Origin: Pseudomonadota bacterium
GTDB lineage: Bacteria > Pseudomonadota > Gammaproteobacteria > Burkholderiales > Burkholderiaceae_E
Length of the DNA stretch: 64,000 nt
Direction of reading: 5' to 3'
Assembly (NCBI GenBank): GCA_029779435.1
Contig: JAKPAM010000038.1
Span: 1-64,000, forward strand
The notes beneath the pieces were generated by a model. That model saw only the letters and a list, made by a program, of their open reading frames with translations. It had not been told where the DNA came from and did not search any database. Each line of letters opens with the position of its first letter. The first letter of the stretch is position 1. Position numbers and translations under genes: made by a program. This document shows positions 18,524 through 27,870 of this stretch, piece after piece.

Positions 18524-19687
18524 TTACTGTTGCACGACGCGCACGACGTCGCCGTCGGCCAGGAACGACGCGCCGCTGGCGACCACGCGGTCATCGCTCC
18601 CCAGGCCCGACAGCACCTCGACCTGTCCGTCGACGCGGCGGCCCGGCTGTACGCGCACCTCGGTCACGCGCGCCACGCCGTTGTCGAGCGGGCCGAGGCG
18701 GAACGCGTAGCTGAACCCGTCGCGCAGCGTGATCGCGCTCTGCGGCAGCGTCATCGCGGTCGAGCTGCCCAGCTCGAACTCGCCGCGCGCGAACATGCCG
18801 GCGCGCAGTGCATTGGGCTCGCCGTTGGCGGCGGTGACGGGCAGGTCGACGTAGACCAGCGCATTGCGGCTGGCCGGGTCGACGGTCGGCGCGATCATCC
18901 GGATCTTGCCGGTCACCGGCGCCAGTCCATGCGCGGTGACGATCGCGGCCTGGCCGACCTTCAGCTTCGGCAATTCGTCGGCGACCAGTTCGCCGCGCCA
19001 TTCGAGGCGGCCTTGCCGGATCAGCTTGAACAGCTCCTGACCGACGCCGACCACCGCGCCCAGCGTGGCGGTGCGCGACGAGATCACGCCATCGTCGCTG
19101 GCGACGACCCGCGTGTACGTCAGGCGCAGGCGCTGCGCATCGAGCGCGGCGCGCGCCGAAGCGACGCGGGCCCGCGCGGTCGTGGCAGCGGTCTGATACT
19201 GCGCGACCTGCTGGCTGCTGAGCGCGCCGGTATCGGCCACTTGCCGCGCGCGCGCCGCGTTGGCCTGCGCGTCGGCCAACGTCGCTTCGGCCTCGGCCAG
19301 CGCCGCGCGGCCCTGCGCGATGTCGGCTTCGATCGCTTCGCGCGCGAATTCGGCGAGCACCTGTCCCTTGCGCACGACGCTGCCCACGTCGACGTTGACC
19401 TTGGCCAGCCGCAGGCCGCCGATCTCGGCGCCGACGATGGCCTCCTGCCATGCCGCGACCGATCCGTTGGCGGCCAGTCGCATCGGCAGCGCGGCGCGGC
19501 GCGGCTGGACGGCGGTGACGCTGAGCGAGGGGCGTGGCGTCGAGGTGGGGACGTTTTGCGCGAACACGGGGGGCGCGGTACGCCAGGCCAGCACGGCTCC
19601 CGCGATCAGGGCGCCGATCAGGAGTCGCTTCGGCCATTGACGCGAACGGTGTGGTGGCCGCGCGAGCGATAAGGGAGGTGTCGTCAT
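18524..19687 (-). CDS. RND periplasmic adaptor (membrane fusion protein)
   Basis: A 387-residue HlyD/AcrA-type adaptor. It has an N-terminal hydrophobic segment (about 20-40), a biotinyl-lipoyl half-motif around GSVAAWQEAIVGAEIGG and VDVGSVVRKGQVLAEF, an Ala-rich coiled coil (about 110-185) and beta-barrel segments toward the C-terminus. It links the inner-membrane pump to the outer-membrane factor. ATG 19687 overlaps the outer-membrane factor stop by four bases (ATGA), which fixes the start; a longer in-frame extension through the 9-bp repeat is a shadow. There is no lipobox cysteine. Confidence 0.93.
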   Translation of the reverse strand: MTTPPLSLARPPHRSRQWPKRLLIGALIAGAVLAWRTAPPVFAQNVPTSTPRPSLSVTAVQPRRAALPMRLAANGSVAAWQEAIVGAEIGGLRLAKVNVDVGSVVRKGQVLAEFAREAIEADIAQGRAALAEAEATLADAQANAARARQVADTGALSSQQVAQYQTAATTARARVASARAALDAQRLRLTYTRVVASDDGVISSRTATLGAVVGVGQELFKLIRQGRLEWRGELVADELPKLKVGQAAIVTAHGLAPVTGKIRMIAPTVDPASRNALVYVDLPVTAANGEPNALRAGMFARGEFELGSSTAMTLPQSAITLRDGFSYAFRLGPLDNGVARVTEVRVQPGRRVDGQVEVLSGLGSDDRVVASGASFLADGDVVRVVQQ

Positions 19688-21348
19688 CGGTTCGTCGCGG
19701 GGGGCGTCGCTTTGTGGGCCGGTGTGTCCGGTGTGTCCGGTGTGGCGGATGTGGCGGATGTGGCGGATGTGGCGGATGTGGCGGATGTGGCGGATGTGGC
19801 GGATGTGGCGGATGTGGCGGATGCCGCCGCGGTGTCGTCGCGTTCGATCGGTTCGTCCCAGCCGCCGCCCGCGGCGCGATACAGCGCGATCCACGCGCCG
19901 ACCTGTTCCTGGCGCAGCGCGGCGACGGCCAGTTCGGCGCCCAGCGCCGTGCGGCGGGCTTCCTCGGCTTCGATCAGACTGCCCAGGCCGGCGCGCTGGC
20001 GCACCTGCGCGGCCTCGAAGCTCTCGCGGTATCCGCGTGCCGCGTCCTCGGCGTCGGGAAGCCGCTGCGCGGTGCTGGTCACGCGCACCAGCGCTTCCTC
20101 GACCTCGCGGGCGGCCGTGCGCACCTTGGCGCGAAACACCGCCGCCTGCGCGTCATAAGCGGCCTGCTGGGCCGCGGCGTTGGCCTTGCGGCGGCCGCCG
20201 TCGAACAGCGGCAGCGACAGGTTGGGGCCGATCGACCAGGTCGTGATGTTCATGAACGGCCCATCGTCGAACCGCATCCGCGTCGGCGTGATGTTGCCGG
20301 TCAGGCTCAGCGCAGGGTAGCGCTGCGCTTCGGCCACGCCGACGTTGGCGCTGGCGGCCGCCAGGTCGCGTTCGGCGGCGGCCACGTCCGGGCGCTGGCG
20401 CAGCACGCGCGCGGGCAGCGCGTCGATCGCGAACTGCGCCGGCGCGGGCAGCCGGCCGGTACCCGCCGCATCGCCGGCCAGCCATTCGCGCAGCATCGGC
20501 TCGGCGATGCCAGTCAGCGCGACCAGCATCTTGACGGAGACCTCGCATTGCGCGCGACGCTGTTCGAGCGTCGCGTTGCCTTCGGCCGCGACCGCGCGCG
20601 ACAGCGCGACGTTGGCCGGGGACTGGAACCCCGCGTCCCCGGCGATCCGGGTCAACCGCAGCGATGCGCTGCGCGATGCCGCGTCGTCGCGGACGATCGC
20701 CAGTTGCTGCTCGCACGCGCGGTGATCGAGGTAAGCGTTGGCCGTTTCGGCGGCGACCGACACGCGCGCATCGTGCCAGGCCGCCTGCGACGAGTGCAGC
20801 GTGGCCGCCGCCGCTTCGCGCTGGCGCGCCAGGCCGCCGAACAGGTCGATCTCCCACGTGGCGTTCATGCCCAGCGTCGCCTGGTCACGCCGCAGCGTCG
20901 GCCCGGCGAACGTGAATGTCGAGCGATTGGCCGCCGCCTGCAGATCCAGCACAGGCAGGCCGGCCGCGCCGGCCGTCGTCGCATCGGCGCGCGCCCGTTC
21001 GATGCGTGCGGCCGCCTGGGCGATCGTCGGGCTTTGCGCCTGGGCCGCGTCGATCAGCCGGACGAGCAGCGGATCATCGAAGCGCCGCCACCAGTGCGAC
21101 AACCGCGCCAGATCGGCGCCGTGCGGCATCGGCGCCTGCCAGCGCTCGGCGGCCGGCGCCGGCGGCGGTACGTAGTCGGGACCGACGGTGGTCAGCAGGC
21201 CGCGTTGCGTACCGCAGCCGGCCAGCAGCGCGATGCCCAGCAGCGCCGGTGCGAAACGCGACGCGCGACGGTATCCAGCCTGGGGGCGCGGCGAAAGGAA
21301 GAGGACGGATCGCAAAATGGGAGACGTAGGGATCCTTCGGCCTGCCAT
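19684..21348 (-). CDS. Outer-membrane efflux lipoprotein (NodT/OprM family)
   Basis: A 554-residue outer-membrane channel subunit. The lipoprotein signal ends in LLGIALLAGC (lipobox cysteine about residue 46). Then come the WW(R)RFDDPLL segment and two copies of the long helical OEP domain with internal symmetry (PDVAAAERDLAAASANVGVAEAQRYPALSL-type motif split by strands). The protein ends in an unusual low-complexity tail of nine Ala-Thr-Ser units and two Pro-Asp-Thr units. It is the first gene of the operon. ATG 21348 has no good ribosome site and lies only 25 bp from an inserted repeat element, so the true start may be a later in-frame codon before the signal peptide. Confidence 0.9.
   Translation of the reverse strand: MAGRRIPTSPILRSVLFLSPRPQAGYRRASRFAPALLGIALLAGCGTQRGLLTTVGPDYVPPPAPAAERWQAPMPHGADLARLSHWWRRFDDPLLVRLIDAAQAQSPTIAQAAARIERARADATTAGAAGLPVLDLQAAANRSTFTFAGPTLRRDQATLGMNATWEIDLFGGLARQREAAAATLHSSQAAWHDARVSVAAETANAYLDHRACEQQLAIVRDDAASRSASLRLTRIAGDAGFQSPANVALSRAVAAEGNATLEQRRAQCEVSVKMLVALTGIAEPMLREWLAGDAAGTGRLPAPAQFAIDALPARVLRQRPDVAAAERDLAAASANVGVAEAQRYPALSLTGNITPTRMRFDDGPFMNITTWSIGPNLSLPLFDGGRRKANAAAQQAAYDAQAAVFRAKVRTAAREVEEALVRVTSTAQRLPDAEDAARGYRESFEAAQVRQRAGLGSLIEAEEARRTALGAELAVAALRQEQVGAWIALYRAAGGGWDEPIERDDTAAASATSATSATSATSATSATSATSATSATPDTPDTPAHKATPPATNR
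19742..19822. repeat. Nine tandem copies of a 9-bp unit inside the efflux lipoprotein gene
   Basis: The unit gtggcggat is repeated exactly nine times with no visible mismatch and encodes (Ala-Thr-Ser)n on the minus strand near the C-terminus. Two related gtgtccg units adjoin it. The period is a multiple of three, so copy-number change alters tail length but not frame. Confidence 0.95.
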
Positions 21349-21373
21349 TGTAGTGTTCGGCACCGCGAATACT

Positions 21374-21641
21374 AGGGTCTGTTGACATATGAATCGAGCC
21401 CGCGCCGGTCCGATACGGGGCTCAGGGGGAGGCGCCGCCGACGCGCAGGGTGGCTCCCTGTAAGGAGGCGGCAACGAAGCCCTGAGCCCCGTATCGGATC
21501 GGCCCTTCGGGTGAGCCCCGGCAAAGAGCGCACTCTGCGTTGCAAATGCTCGCCGTGCCACCCGGCACGGCTGCGCTTTGCGCCTCGATTGCGCTCTTTG
21601 CCGGGGCTCACGCGGGCTCGATTCATATGTCAACAGACCCT
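21374..21641. mobile_element. 268-bp MITE-like element with 31-bp terminal inverted repeats
   Basis: The ends 21374-21404 and 21611-21641 are perfect 31-bp inverted copies that begin AGGGTCTGTTGACATATG. Inside are two further inverted-repeat pairs. One pairs ccgatacggggctcaggg near 21410 with its complement near 21480. The other pairs gtgagccccggcaaagagcg near 21510 with its complement near 21590 and encloses a third small hairpin. No transposase is encoded, so this looks like a non-autonomous element moved by an IS elsewhere. No target-site duplication is evident. It sits directly upstream of the RND efflux operon. Confidence 0.8.
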
Positions 21642-21789
21642 GGGGAAGTGCTGACTCATTCGACCGAGAACCCGATGCGGCGAAGGGGGAAACGGGTCGG
21701 CGCTTCTCCCTATGGGGATCATGGGATCGGCGCCGAAAACGGGATGCAGCGACTGGATCGCGCGCCTGCGATTGGCGGATACTTCGGCC

Positions 21790-22590
21790 ATGTCCGCTCC
21801 TCCGTTTTCGTTCCGCTCGGCCGGCATCGTCGCGCTGGTCGCCGCCGGCCTGGCGTCCGTCCCGGTCCGCGCCCAGGCGCCGCTGCCCTCCGGCTACCTG
21901 TGCTGCAACCTGCGCGTCGATCGCGATTGGATCAGCGACATCAACTATCGCCACGAAGGCACACAGGTGATCCGGGCGGGTACGCCGGTGCGCGGCGTCG
22001 AATGGGGCCGCTACTCGGTCGGACTGCAGATGGGGTCGCGCGTCGTGTGGCTCGGCAACGACTACAGCCGCGATCTCGATGACCGCCGGTTCACTGGCCG
22101 CTACATCGTGCGAACCGATCCGCGCACCCGGATCGCGGCCGCCGGCTTCTTCGTCCAGGACGCGATCCGCCAGTCCCGGGTGATCCCCGGCATGACCGAT
22201 GCCGAGACCGCGATCGCCCTCGGCTATCCGGTGGCCCGCTATACGCCGTCGCTGACCGCGCCCGAGTGGAAGTACTGGATCGACCGCAGCGGCGAGTTCA
22301 CGGTCCGCTTCGATGCGGCACGGCGCGTCGCGTCGGTGACGGGCGATGCGCGGGTGCTGGGCCAGGTCGTGTATTCGCTGACTCCGGCGACGATCCGCGT
22401 GGCCCAGCAACTGCTGAACGACTATGGCTATCCGGTCGGCGAACCGGACGGCCGGCACGGCCCCGCCACGCGCCAGGGGCTGATGGCGTTCCAGCGCGAC
22501 AATGGACTCGCGCCGAGCGGCGGGTTCGATGTCGACACGCTGCGCAGGCTGGGCCTGGCGCAGGTCGTCGCGGGTGCGAAGCCGCAATAG
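21790..22590 (+). CDS. Exported protein with BamE-like segment and C-terminal peptidoglycan-binding domain
   Basis: A 266-residue protein. The signal peptide spans residues 1-28, ending in PVRAQA. A middle segment (VIPGMTDAETAIALGYPVARYTP, about 138-160) resembles the SmpA/OmlA (BamE-like) fold. The C-terminal PG_binding_1-type domain (about 205-258) shows LLNDYGYPVGEPDGRHGPATRQGLMAFQ. It probably acts in the periplasm at the cell wall. ATG 21790 was chosen because the signal peptide starts there; an in-frame ATG 78 bp upstream adds no recognisable sequence. No enzyme domain is seen. Confidence 0.8.
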   Translation: MSAPPFSFRSAGIVALVAAGLASVPVRAQAPLPSGYLCCNLRVDRDWISDINYRHEGTQVIRAGTPVRGVEWGRYSVGLQMGSRVVWLGNDYSRDLDDRRFTGRYIVRTDPRTRIAAAGFFVQDAIRQSRVIPGMTDAETAIALGYPVARYTPSLTAPEWKYWIDRSGEFTVRFDAARRVASVTGDARVLGQVVYSLTPATIRVAQQLLNDYGYPVGEPDGRHGPATRQGLMAFQRDNGLAPSGGFDVDTLRRLGLAQVVAGAKPQ

Positions 22591-22812
22591 GAAGAGGAGA
22601 GGGGGAAGAGGAGAGGGCGCACGGCCGGCGAGACGGCCGTCGGGCCGGGCTGACGACGCCCGTCTTGTACACTTGCTGCCCGCCCTGGCCCTCGCGGCGC
22701 TCGGGGCACGTCGATTCGTCCACCCGTTTGCCGCATCGGCCTGTCGGGAGAGTGGATCGGCGTTTCCCTCGCGGTCCGCTCCCAGGTGTTTCGCTCGTCC
22801 AGGAATCTCCTC

Positions 22813-23847
22813 GTGTTCAAGAACCTCCTCGTCTATCGGATCGGCCCGGGCTGGGACGATTCGCTGCAAACCGTTTCCGATCGGCTCGAAGAGGCGCGCT
22901 TCGCGCCCTGCGGCGCCACGCAGGCCAAATCGTTCGGCTGGATCGAGCCGCGCGGCGAGCCGGGCGCGCCGCTGGCCGAGGGAATCGATGGCCACTGGAT
23001 CCTGCGCTTTCGGATCGAAACCAAGGTCGTGCCGGGCAGTGTCGTCAATCGCAAGCTCGACGAGCGCCGTGCGCAGATCGAAGCCGAATCGGGCCGCCGC
23101 CCGGGCAAGAAGGAGTCGCGCGAGCTGAAGGAGGCGATCACGCTCGAACTGCTGCCGATGGCGTTCAGCAAGCTGGCCACCGTCACGGTCTGGATCGATC
23201 GGCGCGCCGGCCTGCTGATGCTCGATGCCACCAGCCAATCGACGATCGATGACGTCGTTACCAGCCTGCTGAAGCTGCTGCCCGGTCTGGCCATCGTGCC
23301 GGTGGCCACGCGCGAATCGCCGGCCGCGTGCATGGCGTCGTGGCTGGTCAGCCAGGAGGCGCCGTCGGGGTTCTCGATCGATCGCGAGTGCGAGTTGAAG
23401 GCCACCGACGACACGAAAGCCGTGGTCCGCTATTCGCGCCACGCGCTCGACATCGACGAGATCCGCGGCCATATCGAGCAGGGTAAGCAGCCGACGCGCC
23501 TGGCGATGACCTGGAACGAGCGCGTCTCGTTCGTGCTCAACGAACAGATGCAGTTGCGCAAGGTGTCGTTCCTCGAAGGCGTGCTCGACGAGGCCGGCGC
23601 CGCGCGCGAAGAAGGCTTCGATGCCGACGTGGCGATCGCTACCGGCGAACTGAGCCGGATGATTCCGGCTGTCGTCGAGGCGCTGGGAGGCGAGGCTGAT
23701 GGAGTGGCGGGCAGCAGAGCCGCTACGATGGGGTCGACGGTGGTCGGTGCTGAGGCGCAGACCCGCACGGCCACTAAGGATCGCACCGAGAAGGATCGCA
23801 CCGGGACCGGGCGCGCGGCGCGGGATGTCGAGGATGCCCCGTTTTGA
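22813..23847 (+). CDS. rdgC: Recombination-associated protein RdgC
   Basis: A 344-residue nucleoid-associated, ring-forming DNA-binding protein that modulates RecA. The N-terminus VFKNLLVYRI matches the family's usual WFKNLLVYR start. GTG 22813 with AGGAA 7 nt upstream is therefore the likely start, not the ATG nine codons earlier. Family segments include FGWIEP near 40, ESGRRPGKKE near 93 and ALDIDEIRGHIEQGKQPTRLAMTW near 215. The last 50 residues form a polar Thr/Arg/Asp-rich tail longer than in the E. coli protein. Confidence 0.93.
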   Translation: MFKNLLVYRIGPGWDDSLQTVSDRLEEARFAPCGATQAKSFGWIEPRGEPGAPLAEGIDGHWILRFRIETKVVPGSVVNRKLDERRAQIEAESGRRPGKKESRELKEAITLELLPMAFSKLATVTVWIDRRAGLLMLDATSQSTIDDVVTSLLKLLPGLAIVPVATRESPAACMASWLVSQEAPSGFSIDRECELKATDDTKAVVRYSRHALDIDEIRGHIEQGKQPTRLAMTWNERVSFVLNEQMQLRKVSFLEGVLDEAGAAREEGFDADVAIATGELSRMIPAVVEALGGEADGVAGSRAATMGSTVVGAEAQTRTATKDRTEKDRTGTGRAARDVEDAPF

Positions 23848-24153
23848 TCGGGGCCGGTACTTGATCGGAGCCGGTACGTGCGGTCGGTGCGTACTGGGTA
23901 AGTCACCCGGCAAGTCACGGAGAAAATCGAGCCGATCTGACGGCTCGGTTGCCAGCCCGGTTGCCGGCTCGACACCGACCGATCGGGCCGATCGCCGCGC
24001 CGTGGGGCCCGTCCGAACCCGGTCTACCGCGCTTCGGGTATAAGCTTCGCGGTAGCGCGCTGTTCTGCTCAGCCTGCGGCCCGGCCGGCTGGCGCGCCCC
24101 GCGCCGCCCTATCGGGGGCGAGCATTCAAATCCGAGACATTCATCGCTTTGAT
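23848..24153. other. Intergenic region rdgC-nadA, no gene
   Basis: Just after rdgC there are two adjacent 17-bp near-copies of ttgatcgg-(g/a)-gccggtac. Further on ggttgcc and similar short words repeat. TATAAG near 24040 could be part of a nadA promoter, but no matching -35 was found. No frame here has coding character. Confidence 0.5.
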
Positions 24154-25185
24154 ATGGCTGACCTTTCCTTGACGGACCGGCGCGGTGCGCTGGCACAGCA
24201 GGCGGCAGAGGCGCTGCGCGCGCACGATGCCGTGCTGATCGCCCACTACTACGTCGACGGCGAGTTGCAGGATCTCGCGCAGGCCACCGGTGGCTGCGTG
24301 GCCGATTCGCTGGAGATGGCTCGCTTCGGTCGCGACCACGAGGCCCGCACGCTGGTCGTCGCCGGTGTCCGCTTCATGGGCGAGACCGCCAAGATCCTGT
24401 CGCCCGAAAAACGCGTGCTGATGCCGGAACTCGAAGCGACCTGCTCGCTGGACCTGGGCTGTCCGGCCGACGAGTTTGGCCAATGGTGCGATGCGCATCC
24501 GGATCGCGTCGCCGTCGTCTATGCGAACACCAGCGCGGCCGTCAAGGCGCGCGCCGACTGGGTCGTGACCAGCGCCTGCGCGTTGCCGATCGTGCGTCAC
24601 CTGCATGCACAGGGCAAGAAATTGCTATGGGCGCCGGACAAGCACCTGGGCGGCTACATCCAGGAGCAGACCGGTGCGGACATGCTGATGTGGTCGGGCG
24701 CCTGCATCGTGCACGAGGAGTTCAAAGCCGTCGAGCTCGAACTGTTGCGCAAAGAACATCCGCAAGCACTGGTGCTCGTACACCCCGAATCGCCGGCTGC
24801 AGTCGTGGCCCAGGCCGACGTGGTGGGCTCCACCAGCGCGCTGCTCAAGGCCGTGGCCGACAAGCGTGCCAAGTCGTACATCGTGGCGACCGACAACGGC
24901 ATGATGCACCGGCTGCGCCAGGTCGATCCCGAGGCGATCCTGATCGAGGCGCCGACCGCCGGCCGCAGCGCGACCTGCAAGAGTTGCGCGCATTGCCCGT
25001 GGATGGCGATGAATTCGCTGGAAGCCGTCATCCATTGCCTGCACAGCGGCGCGGGCGAGATCCACATCGATCCGCCGGTGCGGGACGCCGCGCGGGCGTG
25101 CATCGAGCGGATGCTGGCGTTCACGGCGGCGAGCGCCATCGCGCCGCCGGCCGGCGGCTTCGTTCAACACATCGGAGCCGTGTGA
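24154..25185 (+). CDS. nadA: Quinolinate synthase
   Basis: A 343-residue enzyme that condenses iminoaspartate (from NadB) with dihydroxyacetone phosphate to give quinolinate for NAD synthesis. It is cytoplasmic and needs an iron-sulfur cluster. Likely cluster cysteines lie in [18 protein letters not shown] and KSCAHCPWM. The family phrases [29 protein letters not shown] and VHPESP are present. Its TGA overlaps the nadC ATG (TGATG). No clear Shine-Dalgarno precedes ATG 24154. Confidence 0.96.
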   Translation: MADLSLTDRRGALAQQAAEALRAHDAVLIAHYYVDGELQDLAQATGGCVADSLEMARFGRDHEARTLVVAGVRFMGETAKILSPEKRVLMPELEATCSLDLGCPADEFGQWCDAHPDRVAVVYANTSAAVKARADWVVTSACALPIVRHLHAQGKKLLWAPDKHLGGYIQEQTGADMLMWSGACIVHEEFKAVELELLRKEHPQALVLVHPESPAAVVAQADVVGSTSALLKAVADKRAKSYIVATDNGMMHRLRQVDPEAILIEAPTAGRSATCKSCAHCPWMAMNSLEAVIHCLHSGAGEIHIDPPVRDAARACIERMLAFTAASAIAPPAGGFVQHIGAV

Positions 25186-26072
25186 TGGCCGAGCTGACCT
25201 TCGATCGCGACGAAACCCTCGACGAGGCCCGTCGCCGTAACATCGACGATGCCCTTCGCGAAGACATCGGCCGCGCGGACTGGACCGGCAGGCTGGTGCC
25301 GGCGGACCTGCGGGTGCGGGCCGTGCTGCGCGTGCGCGAAGCGGCCGTGCTGGCGGGCCGCGACTGGTTCGCGGGGTGCCTGCGCGCGCTCGATGCCGGG
25401 GCCGCGGTCGACTGGCGCTACGACGAGGGCGCGCGGATGGCGGCCGACTCGACGGTCTGCGAGATCGTCGCCGACGCCCGCGCATTGCTGTCGGCCGAGC
25501 GCCCGGCGCTGAATTTCCTGCAATTGCTGTCGGCGACCGCCACGCGCACGCGCGCCCACGTCGACGCGATCGCGGGCGTGTCGCCGAACCCGCGCGGCTG
25601 CGCGGTCCTGGATACCCGCAAGACCTTGCCGGGCCTGCGTCAGGCGCAGAAGTACGCGGTGCGCGTCGGCGGCGGCCAGAACCAGCGCCTGGCGCTGTGG
25701 GACGGCATCCTGATCAAGGAGAACCACATCGCGGCGGCCGGCGGCATCGGGCCGGCGCTGCGCGCCGCCGCCGCGCTGCAGGCCGGTGTGCCGATCCAGA
25801 TCGAGGTCGAAGATCTCGCCGCGCTCGACGAGGCGTTGGCGCACGGCGCGACCAGCGTGCTGCTGGACAACTTCGACCTGTCGATGATGCGCGCGGCGGT
25901 CCAGCGCAACGCCGGTCGCGCGGTGCTCGAAGTGTCGGGCGGCGTGACGTTGAATGCGTTGCGCGCGATCGCCGAGACCGGCGTCGACCGCATCTCGATC
26001 GGCAGCCTGACGAAGGACGTGCAGGCCGTCGATTTCTCGTTGCGGGTGACGGGGCCGGTCGACGCGCGCTGA
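25185..26072 (+). CDS. nadC: Nicotinate-nucleotide pyrophosphorylase (carboxylating)
   Basis: A 295-residue quinolinate phosphoribosyltransferase that converts quinolinate and PRPP to nicotinate mononucleotide. Landmarks are ALREDIGRADWT at the start, ERPALNFLQLLSATATRTR (about 104-122), LDTRKTLPGLRQAQKYAVRVGGG with the catalytic Arg/Lys set, ILIKENH, IEVEDL and the phosphate-binding end ISIGSLTKDV. The gene overlaps nadA by one base and so is translationally coupled to it. Confidence 0.96.
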   Translation: MAELTFDRDETLDEARRRNIDDALREDIGRADWTGRLVPADLRVRAVLRVREAAVLAGRDWFAGCLRALDAGAAVDWRYDEGARMAADSTVCEIVADARALLSAERPALNFLQLLSATATRTRAHVDAIAGVSPNPRGCAVLDTRKTLPGLRQAQKYAVRVGGGQNQRLALWDGILIKENHIAAAGGIGPALRAAAALQAGVPIQIEVEDLAALDEALAHGATSVLLDNFDLSMMRAAVQRNAGRAVLEVSGGVTLNALRAIAETGVDRISIGSLTKDVQAVDFSLRVTGPVDAR

Positions 26073-26135
26073 GCCCGGGTGTCGTGAATCAGGGCTCGCT
26101 CACCCGAGGATCGGGTCCATAGGGAAGCCCTGAGA

Positions 26136-26164
26136 AAATAGAAGCCCCCGGGCAGAACCCGGGG
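26136..26164 (-). terminator. Terminator between convergent nadC and nadB
   Basis: The stem CCCCGGG (26146-26152) / CCCGGGG (26158-26164) has a 5-nt loop. On the minus strand it is followed by CTTCTATTTT. It lies 12 bp past the nadB stop, so it ends nadB transcription. The strong stem may also slow read-through from nadC. Confidence 0.75.
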
Positions 26165-26175
26165 CCGACTTCAGC

Positions 26176-27804
26176 TCAGATCGGCTGTCGCCCGGGCAGC
26201 ACCGTCGGCAGCGCGACCGGCAGCGCCTGCGGATGGTCGAGGCTGCTGTGCAGGCCGCGGCTCTCGGGGCGTTGCAGGGCCGAGCGCACGACCAGTTCGG
26301 CGCAGTCGGTGAGATTGCGCAGTTCCAGCGCGTCGCGGTCGACGTGGAATCGCGCGTAGTACTCGTCGATCTCGCCGCGTAGCAGCGTGATGCGGGCCAG
26401 CGCCCGCTTCAACCGGCGCGTGCTGCGCACGATGCCGACGTAGTTCCACATCAGCAGCCGCAGTTCGTCCCAGTTGTGACTGACGACGACGCGCTCGTCG
26501 GCATCCATCGCGCGGCTGTCGTCCCAGCCGGGCAAGGGCGGCGAGGCGCCCGGCGATCGGGCGAGCACGTCGTTCGCGCAGGCGCGGCCGGTGACCACGC
26601 ATTCCAGCAGGGAGTTGCTGGCCAGGCGGTTGGCGCCGTGCAAGCCGGTGCAGGCGGCCTCGCCGACGGCGTACAAACCCGCCAGATCGGTGCGGCCCGC
26701 CAGGTTGGCGACGATGCCGCCGCAGGTGTAGTGCGCGGCCGGCACGACCGGGATCGGCTCGCGGGCGATGTCGATCCCGAGCGTTTCGCAGCGGGCATGG
26801 ATGGTGGGGAAGTGCTCGCGCAGGAAGGCGTCGCCCAGCGCGGTGGCATCCAGCAGCACGTGGTCGAGTCCGTGCTTCTTCATCTCGAAATCGATCGCGC
26901 GGGCCACGATGTCGCGTGGCGCCAGTTCGGCCCGGGCGTCGTGCGCCGCCATGAAACGCGCGCCGACCGGGTCGCCGCCGATGCCCGGCGGCAGGCGCAG
27001 GACCGCGCCTTCGCCGCGCAATGCCTCGGTGATCAGGAAGCGACGGTCCTGGCCGTGATACAGGCAGGTCGGGTGGAACTGGATGAACTCCATGTTCGCG
27101 ATCCGGCAGCCTGCTCGCCATGCCATCGCGATGCCGTCGCCGGTGGCGGTATCCGGGTTGCTGGTGTAGCGGTAGACCTTGCCCACGCCGCCGGTGGCCA
27201 GCACGACGGCATCGGAGGCCAGCGTTTCGACGGCGCCGCTGCATTGATCGAGCACGTACACCCCGTAGCAGCCCGGCGCCGCGCCTTCGCCGAGGTGACG
27301 ATGCGTGATGAGATCGATGGCCATGCAATGCGGCCGGACCGTGATGTGCGGATGCGCGAGCACTTTGGCCAGCAGCGTCTGATGGATCGCATGGCCGGTG
27401 GCATCGGCGGCGTGAGCGATGCGGCGCACGCCATGGCCGCCTTCGCGCGTCAGGTGCAGGCCCAGCGGGCCGTCGCGATCGGGAGTGAACGGGACGCCCT
27501 GTTCGACGAGCCAGGCGATGGCGTCGGCGCTGGCCGCCGAGATCCCCTGTGCGGTCGACGCGTCGACCAAGCCCGCGCCGGCTTCGATCGTGTCCTGGAC
27601 ATGGGCGTCGACGCTGTCGTCCGAGCCGAGCACCCCGACGATGCCGCCCTGGGCCAAGGCGGTGGCCGCGTCGCCCAGTTCCCGCTTGGCGAGCACGATC
27701 ACCGGCCGCGCCTCGGCCAGACGAAGCGCGGCCGCCAGGCCGGCCAGGCCGGCTCCCACCACGATTGCCGGCATCCGCACCGGCTCTGGCATACGATTTG
27801 GCAT
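26176..27804 (-). CDS. nadB: L-aspartate oxidase
   Basis: A 542-residue flavoprotein that oxidises L-aspartate to iminoaspartate, the substrate of NadA, completing the set with the adjacent nadA and nadC. The FAD dinucleotide site reads VVGAGLAGLAAALRL near the N-terminus. EGGHGVRRIAHAADATGHAI and GGIVANLAGRTDLAGLYAVGEAACTGLHGANRLASNSLLE are strongly typical, and the C-terminal helical domain is present. ATG 27804, 27792 and 27776 are all possible starts, with no clear ribosome site to choose between them. Confidence 0.95.
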   Translation of the reverse strand: MPNRMPEPVRMPAIVVGAGLAGLAAALRLAEARPVIVLAKRELGDAATALAQGGIVGVLGSDDSVDAHVQDTIEAGAGLVDASTAQGISAASADAIAWLVEQGVPFTPDRDGPLGLHLTREGGHGVRRIAHAADATGHAIHQTLLAKVLAHPHITVRPHCMAIDLITHRHLGEGAAPGCYGVYVLDQCSGAVETLASDAVVLATGGVGKVYRYTSNPDTATGDGIAMAWRAGCRIANMEFIQFHPTCLYHGQDRRFLITEALRGEGAVLRLPPGIGGDPVGARFMAAHDARAELAPRDIVARAIDFEMKKHGLDHVLLDATALGDAFLREHFPTIHARCETLGIDIAREPIPVVPAAHYTCGGIVANLAGRTDLAGLYAVGEAACTGLHGANRLASNSLLECVVTGRACANDVLARSPGASPPLPGWDDSRAMDADERVVVSHNWDELRLLMWNYVGIVRSTRRLKRALARITLLRGEIDEYYARFHVDRDALELRNLTDCAELVVRSALQRPESRGLHSSLDHPQALPVALPTVLPGRQPI

Positions 27805-27870
27805 GGGTTTGCTAACCAACGGTATCGGGTCGACGGGCGGGCGGCCGGTGGGCCGAATCGGCGGCGAATG

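Noticed and set aside
19687-19894. N-terminal extension of the adaptor with Arg-His-Ile repeats
   Set aside because: It is the 9-bp repeat read in another frame. The adaptor starts at ATG 19687, coupled to the previous stop.
19684-23913. A single 1409-residue minus-strand protein
   Set aside because: It is a chance fusion of the outer-membrane factor with antisense frames through the MITE and rdgC; those genes have better evidence on the plus strand.
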